A stretch of 64,000 bases of DNA from JBFLYO01 sp040756745 (GTDB lineage: Bacteria; Bacteroidota; Ignavibacteria; UBA10030; UBA6906): NCBI GenBank assembly GCA_040756745.1, contig JBFLYO010000001.1, positions 1 to 64,000 on the forward strand. Direction: 5' to 3'. Positions 59,333 through 64,000 of the stretch are shown in pieces. A model generated the notes under the pieces. That model made no database searches. It had not been told where the DNA came from and saw only the letters and a list, made by a program, of their open reading frames with translations. Within the stretch, counting starts at the first letter, position 1. Each line of letters starts with the position of its first letter. The translations under genes were made by a program, and so were the position numbers.

Positions 59333-59884
59333 ATGCTGACGCCGCAGGAACGAAGCGAGCTGTTGACGATAGCACGCAGTGCCGTCGCGCACACTCTACA
59401 CAGCGAGGAACCGCAGCTTCCCGCGCTACTGGGAGGCGCCCTCGCGGAGCGATCAGGAGCTTTTGTCACGCTGCGCCGCGGCGGGGACCTCAGGGGATGT
59501 ATCGGATACATTGAATCAGAGCTCCCGCTCGGACAGGTTGTCCAGGAGGTGGCGATCAAAGCCGCGCGTGAGGACCCGCGATTCCCGCCCGTGACGGAAG
59601 ACGAGCTCCGCGAATTGACATTTGAGATATCAGTCCTGTCTCCCCTCCGGCCAGTGCAGAACGTTGAGGAGATCCAGGTCGGACAACACGGGTTGCTGTT
59701 GGAGCTGGGATGGCACCGGGGCCTGTTGCTGCCGCAGGTCGCCGTTGAATACGGATGGGACAGGGAGCAATTTCTGAATCATACTGCCCGCAAGGCCGGC
59801 CTTCCGCCGCGTGCGTGGGAAGACCCCCGGGCGACGTTGTACCTCTTTCAGGCAGAGGTGTTCGATGAAGAACAGACCCGCTGA
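59333..59884 (+). CDS. AmmeMemoRadiSam system protein A (AMMECR1 domain)
   Basis: A 183-residue AMMECR1-domain protein. The hallmark LRGCIGYIE, with Cys56, lies in RGGDLRGCIGYIE. LGQVVQEVAIKAAREDPRF follows, then LRELTFEISVLSPLRPV and LPQVAVEYGWDREQFLNHT. AMMECR1 proteins are found from archaea to humans; the bacterial ones sit with MEMO and radical-SAM genes, and the chemistry is unknown. The next gene overlaps it by 20 bp. Confidence 0.93.
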   Translation: MLTPQERSELLTIARSAVAHTLHSEEPQLPALLGGALAERSGAFVTLRRGGDLRGCIGYIESELPLGQVVQEVAIKAAREDPRFPPVTEDELRELTFEISVLSPLRPVQNVEEIQVGQHGLLLELGWHRGLLLPQVAVEYGWDREQFLNHTARKAGLPPRAWEDPRATLYLFQAEVFDEEQTR

Positions 59885-60707
59885 CCGGTCGCGGCGCTCT
59901 GTCAGGCGCTGTGCAGTCTGCGGCACGTTTTACCCTGCGGGACAGACGGAACTCACAGCGACCATCGATCGACTGATTGCCGACATTCCTCCTTCCGGTC
60001 CTGAACGGATCCGGGGCATCATCGCACCGCATGCCGGGTATATCTATTCTGGACCGACTGCGGCAAGCGCGTACGGGCGGCTTCGCGGGAGCGCCTACGA
60101 CGCTGTGGTCATCGTGTCGCCGAGCCATCGGGAATACTTTGACGGCGTTTCGGTGTTCGACGGGGATGCGTACCAAACGCCGCTCGGTGTCGTCGATGTG
60201 AACGGCGAGCTGCGGCGCCGACTGCTCGAAGAATGCCAGGACGTTGTTGCCTCCTCTGCCGGGCATGGTACCGAGCACGCCGTGGAGGTGCACCTCCCGT
60301 TCCTCCAGCGCGTGCTGGGAGAGTTCTCATTCCTTCCCCTTGTGATCGGTCATCAGACGCCGGAGACGTGCTTCACGCTTGGCGAAGCAATCGCGCGTAT
60401 GGCAGCGGAGAAGAACCTCCTGCTCGTGGCGAGTACCGATCTCTCTCATTTCTATCCCGCAGAGACGGCGCTTCGCCTCGACGCGATCGTGATCGAGGAC
60501 GTGCGGGCGTTTGATGCCCGAGGACTCATGCTGCACCTGGAGGAAGGTAAAGCCGAAGCGTGCGGCGGCGGGCCCGTGGTCGCCGTCATGACCGCGCTGC
60601 GCCGGCTTGGGTCTTCGAGGATGGACGTCCTGCAGTATGCCACCTCCGGCGATGTAACCGGGGACTACGGGAGCGTGGTCGGATATCTCGGCGCCGTCGC
60701 GCTTTGA
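59865..60707 (+). CDS. AmmeMemoRadiSam system protein B (MEMO1 family)
   Basis: A 280-residue MEMO-family protein, related to extradiol-dioxygenase-like folds. The residues that bind metal in human MEMO1 are kept: H56 in APHAGYIYSG, H88 in VSPSHREYF, and C233 in EACGGGPVV. Other conserved histidines are in GTEHAVEVHLPFL and STDLSHF (H195). Human MEMO1 binds copper/iron; the bacterial role is unknown. It overlaps the AMMECR1 gene by 20 bp and the next gene by TTGA. Confidence 0.93.
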   Translation: MKNRPADRSRRSVRRCAVCGTFYPAGQTELTATIDRLIADIPPSGPERIRGIIAPHAGYIYSGPTAASAYGRLRGSAYDAVVIVSPSHREYFDGVSVFDGDAYQTPLGVVDVNGELRRRLLEECQDVVASSAGHGTEHAVEVHLPFLQRVLGEFSFLPLVIGHQTPETCFTLGEAIARMAAEKNLLLVASTDLSHFYPAETALRLDAIVIEDVRAFDARGLMLHLEEGKAEACGGGPVVAVMTALRRLGSSRMDVLQYATSGDVTGDYGSVVGYLGAVAL

Positions 60708-61660
60708 ACGCACGAAGGCGAATACGACGCCGGGGAAGCCACCCGCTGCGCATCGCGATTGTCGGTGCGGGAAAAGTGGGCTCCGTGCTCGGACGTGTGA
60801 TGGCGGAGGAAGGAGCTCGGATTACCGCGATCGTTTCGCGCTCTCGGTCATCGGCCAGGTCGGCCGGGCGCTTCATCGGTTGCCGTAACGTCTCCACGGC
60901 CCTCACGGCGATCCCGCGTGAGACCGACGTGGTGCTGATCGCGACGCCGCACGAGGCGGTTGAAGAGGTCGCAAGGACGCTGGCGCGCCTTGAGGGGCTC
61001 GAGTTCCATTGGCTCGCGGTCTGCCATGCGTCAGGGATGCTGACGGCATCGGCGCTGGAACCGCTTGCGGTGCGTGGCGCGACCGTTTTTTCGTTTCATC
61101 CGTTGCAGACATTTCCCAGGGACTTCGCGCCGCTGAAGATCCTGCCGAATGCGCGGGGCATCTGGTACGGTGTTGACGGCCGGCCGGCGGGGATTCGCAT
61201 GGCGCGGCGGCTTGCGCGCCTCCTGAAGGGCCATGTGCTTGAGGTCCCCGAGCAGCTGAGAGCGTTCTATCATGCCGCGTGCGTGATCGCGTCGAACCAC
61301 CTGACGACCATGCTTGCGGAGATCGAAACCATGTACGGAGTGATCAGCGGCGGAGGCGCGGCGTTCTACCCGGTCTTTCGCCCGATCCTGGAGGCGACCC
61401 TGCACAACGTCGCGAGAAGCAGCCCCGCGGCAGCGCTCAGCGGACCCATCGCCCGCGGGGGTGTGGAGACCGTCGCACAACACCTTGCCGCGGTGAGTGC
61501 ATTCGCCCCGGCGCTGATTCCGTACTTCACGCGAATGTCGCTGGAAACAGTCCGCCTTGCAAGCGCCAAGGGCTCTCTCGACGCCCAACGGCGCGAGGCA
61601 CTGGAACAGCTGATCCGCTCACACATGGCCGATACCCTGCCCGTCAAGGAGAACCTGTGA
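60704..61660 (+). CDS. Rossmann-like plus DUF2520 domain protein
   Basis: A 318-residue protein. An Arg-rich lead is followed by a NAD(P)-binding Rossmann start RIAIVGAGKVGSVLGRVM, then DVVLIATPHEAVEEVA and FSFHPLQTFPR near residue 135. The helical DUF2520 part begins near 165 and has FYHAACVIASNHLTTMLAE. The fold resembles ProC/imine reductases and ketopantoate reductases; substrate unknown. TTG 60704 overlaps the MEMO stop, so the proteins are co-translated; the CTG before RIAIVG is the alternative start. Confidence 0.87.
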   Translation: MNARRRIRRRGSHPLRIAIVGAGKVGSVLGRVMAEEGARITAIVSRSRSSARSAGRFIGCRNVSTALTAIPRETDVVLIATPHEAVEEVARTLARLEGLEFHWLAVCHASGMLTASALEPLAVRGATVFSFHPLQTFPRDFAPLKILPNARGIWYGVDGRPAGIRMARRLARLLKGHVLEVPEQLRAFYHAACVIASNHLTTMLAEIETMYGVISGGGAAFYPVFRPILEATLHNVARSSPAAALSGPIARGGVETVAQHLAAVSAFAPALIPYFTRMSLETVRLASAKGSLDAQRREALEQLIRSHMADTLPVKENL

Positions 61661-62721
61661 AAGCACTCATCGCCAGCGGGGGCCGCGGCACCCGCCTGCG
61701 CCCGATCACCCACACGAGAAACAAGCACCTGATCCCCGTGGCGAACAAGCCGATCCTCCACTATGCGATCGAGGCGGCGACCGCGGCAGGCATCGCCGAG
61801 ATCGGGATCGTGGTCAATGCCGACAGCGACGAGGTGCCACAGGCGATCGGCGACGGTTCGCGGTGGGGGGCACGCATCACGTACATCCCCCAGCCGTCAC
61901 CAGGCGGTCTGGCTCAGGTTGTCGCACTTGCACAGGAGTTCATCGGCGGCGAAAAATTCATCTTCTACCTCGGCGACAACATGGTCATCGGAGGGGTGCG
62001 GCGCTTCGTCGAGGAGTTCGAACGGAGCGGATGTAATTGCTTCCTTACCCTCGCGCGCGTGAAGGACCCGGAACGCTTCGGCGTCCCGGAGATCAATAAC
62101 GGCAGGATCGTCCGCGTCGAGGAAAAGCCGCGTCACCCCAAGAGCAGCTTTGCCGTTGCGGGGATTTATCTCTACGACAAACACATCTTTGAGGCCGTGC
62201 GCGCCATCCGGCCGAGTGCACGCGGCGAGCTGGAGATTTCCGATGCGCATCAGTACCTGATCGACCACGGACTGAAGATCGGCTACGCGGAGATCACCGG
62301 CTGGTGGAAGGACACAGGGAAGCCGACAGACCTTCTCGAGGCAAACCGCCTCGTGCTCGACAATATCGGGCCTGCGTTGCGAGGGGAGGTCGATGCGAAA
62401 TCGTCAGTGTCCGGGAAAGTCGTCGTCGAGAGCGGGGCCCGGATCGTCAACAGCGTGATCCGCGGACCCGCGATCATCGGCGAAGGGTGCGTGATCGAGG
62501 ATTCCTACATCGGCCCCTTCTCCTCCGTCGGCAACAACACGATTGTGAAGGGGAGCGAGGTGGAGTACAGCATCGTCCTCCGCGACTGTAAGATCCAGAA
62601 CGTGGGAATCCGGCTTGAAGGAAGCATTATCGGGAACGATGTCGAGATCGTGGAGGCGACCGGAAAACCGAAAGTCCACCGCTTCATGATCGGAGATCAA
62701 AGCAGGGTGGAGGTGGTCTGA
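61657..62721 (+). CDS. Glucose-1-phosphate thymidylyltransferase-type sugar nucleotidyltransferase
   Basis: A 354-residue NDP-sugar synthase. The nucleotide loop is LIASGGRGTRLRPITHT at residues 4-20, with KHLIPVANKPIL after it. FYLGDNMVIGG near 105 and EEKPRHPKSSFAVAGIYLY near 155 bind sugar and metal. A C-terminal left-handed beta-helix runs from about 250 (VSGKVVVESGARIVNS and repeats). This long form matches the StrD/RmlA subfamily making dTDP-glucose. The GTG at 61657 has AAGGAG 7 nt upstream and overlaps the previous stop. Confidence 0.92.
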   Translation: MKALIASGGRGTRLRPITHTRNKHLIPVANKPILHYAIEAATAAGIAEIGIVVNADSDEVPQAIGDGSRWGARITYIPQPSPGGLAQVVALAQEFIGGEKFIFYLGDNMVIGGVRRFVEEFERSGCNCFLTLARVKDPERFGVPEINNGRIVRVEEKPRHPKSSFAVAGIYLYDKHIFEAVRAIRPSARGELEISDAHQYLIDHGLKIGYAEITGWWKDTGKPTDLLEANRLVLDNIGPALRGEVDAKSSVSGKVVVESGARIVNSVIRGPAIIGEGCVIEDSYIGPFSSVGNNTIVKGSEVEYSIVLRDCKIQNVGIRLEGSIIGNDVEIVEATGKPKVHRFMIGDQSRVEVV

Positions 62722-62758
62722 ACACCGTACCATCGCTATCGCTTCAAAGGAGGTCCAT

Positions 62759-63400
62759 ATGCGTACGCTTGCATGCATTCTTGCAGTGATCGTGGCCATT
62801 CCGGCTGCGGCACAGGAGAGTCCTGAACCCGCCTGGCAGCTGAGTCCGACGATCGCACTTACGAAATATTTCCCCGGCGCAAACCTGAATGGCGACACCT
62901 GGTATGTGTACGCGCCGATCTACTCCAGCAGCGTGGTGACGCCGGTGACCACGTACCGCTACGCCGGGACAGGAGTGAACTTCTCCGTCAGGGCATACCA
63001 CCGTGACCACCCGAACCTTGCCCTGACCTTTGGCGCGGGCGTGACATGGTTTTACGACGCCGATCGTCTGTCCCACGGCATCGCTGCCATGCATTCATTA
63101 ATGGGTGTCGGCACGCAGCTCCAAAGGAACGATTTCACGGCGTTCCCGGTTTCCATCGGCGTCCAGTTCGTCTATCCCAACGAAGGACGGGAGAGCCTGA
63201 TGTTCTTTGCCGGCGGAGAGGGGAACCTGCACCTGATTTCCGGAAACGTGTCGATGGGTGAACAGGCGAAGCTTGGCTACGGGCTCGTGGGAGGATTCGC
63301 CGTGAAGATCTTTGAATTCGGGGTGCGGTACACGCAGTTTTCGGACATGCGAAACCTGGGAGCGTACCTCGGATTCCGGCTTAATCCATTTGCTTTGTGA
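62759..63400 (+). CDS. Small outer-membrane barrel protein, unknown
   Basis: A 213-residue protein with signal peptide MRTLACILAVIVAIPAAAQ. About ten short amphipathic strands follow, such as NFSVRAYHRDHPNLALTFG and FGVRYTQFSDM, and the end is LGFRLNPFAL. It fits a small monomeric barrel. No function can be named. AAGGAGG 8 nt before the ATG supports the start. It is preceded by the sugar nucleotidyltransferase (37 bp) and followed by a crotonase. Confidence 0.75.
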   Translation: MRTLACILAVIVAIPAAAQESPEPAWQLSPTIALTKYFPGANLNGDTWYVYAPIYSSSVVTPVTTYRYAGTGVNFSVRAYHRDHPNLALTFGAGVTWFYDADRLSHGIAAMHSLMGVGTQLQRNDFTAFPVSIGVQFVYPNEGRESLMFFAGGEGNLHLISGNVSMGEQAKLGYGLVGGFAVKIFEFGVRYTQFSDMRNLGAYLGFRLNPFAL

Positions 63401-63419
63401 CCAACACGCACGATTGGCT

Positions 63420-64000
63420 ATGAGCTTCCAGACTCTTCTGTACGATGTCAGCGGGAATGTCGCGACGATCACCATCAACCGGCCGGACAAGCTGAACGCG
63501 CTGAATGCCCAGACGAAAGCGGAACTGCTCGAGTGCCTGACGGCCATCAAGAATGATTCCGCCGTCGCGGTTGTTATCATCACGGGAGCCGGGCCGAAGT
63601 CGTTCGTGGCAGGGACCGATATCGCCGAGTTGCAGGGACTCAACAGCGTCAGCGGGCGTGAGTTCGCCGCCGGCGGTCAGGCAGTCTTTCACCTGATCGA
63701 GAACCTCGGCAAACCGGTGATCGCCGCCGTGAATGGTTACGCGCTCGGCGGTGGGTGCGAACTGGCGCTCGCATGCCATATCCGTATTGCCGCCGAGAAT
63801 GCAAAGTTCGGACAGCCGGAGGTGAACCTCGGCATCATTCCCGGGTATGGGGGGACGCAGCGCCTGGCCCGGCTCATTGGGCGCGGGCGCGCCATGGAGA
63901 TGATCCTGACTGGCGTGCAGGTGGACGCACAGGAAGCATCGCGGATCGGTCTGGTCAACAAGGTCGTCCCGGCGGGGGAGTTGATGCCCCGCGCACGGGC
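63420..64000 (+). CDS. Enoyl-CoA hydratase/isomerase family (3' truncated)
   Basis: At least 193 residues of a crotonase; the window ends inside the gene. Seen: TITINRPDKLNALN near residue 18, the oxyanion-hole motif FVAGTDIAEL near 63, VIAAVNGYALGGGCELALAC near 100, and QPEVNLGIIPGYGGTQRL, whose Glu residues include one of the two catalytic Glu of hydratases. It most likely hydrates enoyl-CoA in fatty acid or amino acid breakdown. It begins 19 bp after the barrel gene. Confidence 0.94.
   Translation, partial: MSFQTLLYDVSGNVATITINRPDKLNALNAQTKAELLECLTAIKNDSAVAVVIITGAGPKSFVAGTDIAELQGLNSVSGREFAAGGQAVFHLIENLGKPVIAAVNGYALGGGCELALACHIRIAAENAKFGQPEVNLGIIPGYGGTQRLARLIGRGRAMEMILTGVQVDAQEASRIGLVNKVVPAGELMPRAR

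Overview
The window is 64 kb of gene-dense, high-G+C chromosome (roughly 60% by eye) from a Gram-negative bacterium. Genes for Kdo synthesis, Lpt lipopolysaccharide export, LolA, a TonB-dependent receptor and several beta-barrels show an outer membrane with LPS. A GT117/DUF2723 membrane glycosyltransferase, a BrxA/B bacilliredoxin, a DUF3467 protein, a DUF5723/PorV-like barrel, an OstA-like protein and a Bacteroidota-style phosphohexomutase point to the FCB superphylum (Bacteroidota/Chlorobiota/Ignavibacteriota side). That placement is inference. No phage, transposase, plasmid or CRISPR sequence was seen, so this looks like core chromosome.

Layout. 1-4.8 kb (+): end of a GT117 enzyme, a GDP-mannose-type reductase and a GT4 glycosyltransferase. 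4.8-8.7 kb (-): ispE, an orphan TonB receptor, a LOG-family protein and a DinB-like protein. 8.8-14.1 kb (+): kdsA-kdsC-unknown-lptC-lptA-like-lptB, then a small secreted protein. 14.2-21.0 kb (-): a nine-gene run hrcA-grpE-dnaJ-comEA-pilM-like-rsmD-coaD-aminotransferase-zinc ribbon. 21.1-34.6 kb (+): tRNA-Ala(CGC), SRP RNA, rng, gcvT, comB-like, ftsK, lolA, a flippase-like membrane protein, a barrel, a cyclophilin lipoprotein, holA, ECF sigma/anti-sigma, DUF92 and a SPOR protein. 34.6-40.2 kb (-): clpS-alaS-gmhA-sugar transferase-small membrane protein. 40.3-43.2 kb (+): aconitase and bacilliredoxin. 43.3-45.7 kb (-): HIT-icd and a redoxin. 45.9-52.2 kb (+): TPR protein, DUF3467, a large surface protein plus DUF5723 barrel, a 632-bp gene-free stretch, and a four-helix membrane protein. 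52.3-59.2 kb (-): phosphohexomutase-EutN/CcmL-dprA, then DUF3109-rpoN-hslV-hslU. 59.3-64 kb (+): AMMECR1-MEMO-DUF2520-sugar nucleotidyltransferase, a barrel, and a truncated crotonase.

Functional themes are envelope building (sugar nucleotides, Kdo, heptose, LPS and lipoprotein export), protein quality control (HrcA/GrpE/DnaJ, ClpS, HslVU), DNA uptake and processing (ComEA, DprA, FtsK) and the aconitase/isocitrate dehydrogenase step with thiol-redox partners. Thirteen well-matched promoters all read TTGnnn-17 nt-TAnnnT, which makes start-site and operon calls unusually consistent here.

The most unusual items are: a near-consensus promoter with no gene for about 490 bp; an aconitase with a 53-residue, half Lys/Arg tail; a lone bacterial-microcompartment vertex protein coupled to dprA; a MEMO/AMMECR1 pair without its radical-SAM partner; and a surface-protein/barrel pair preceded by a sigma-54-like site.
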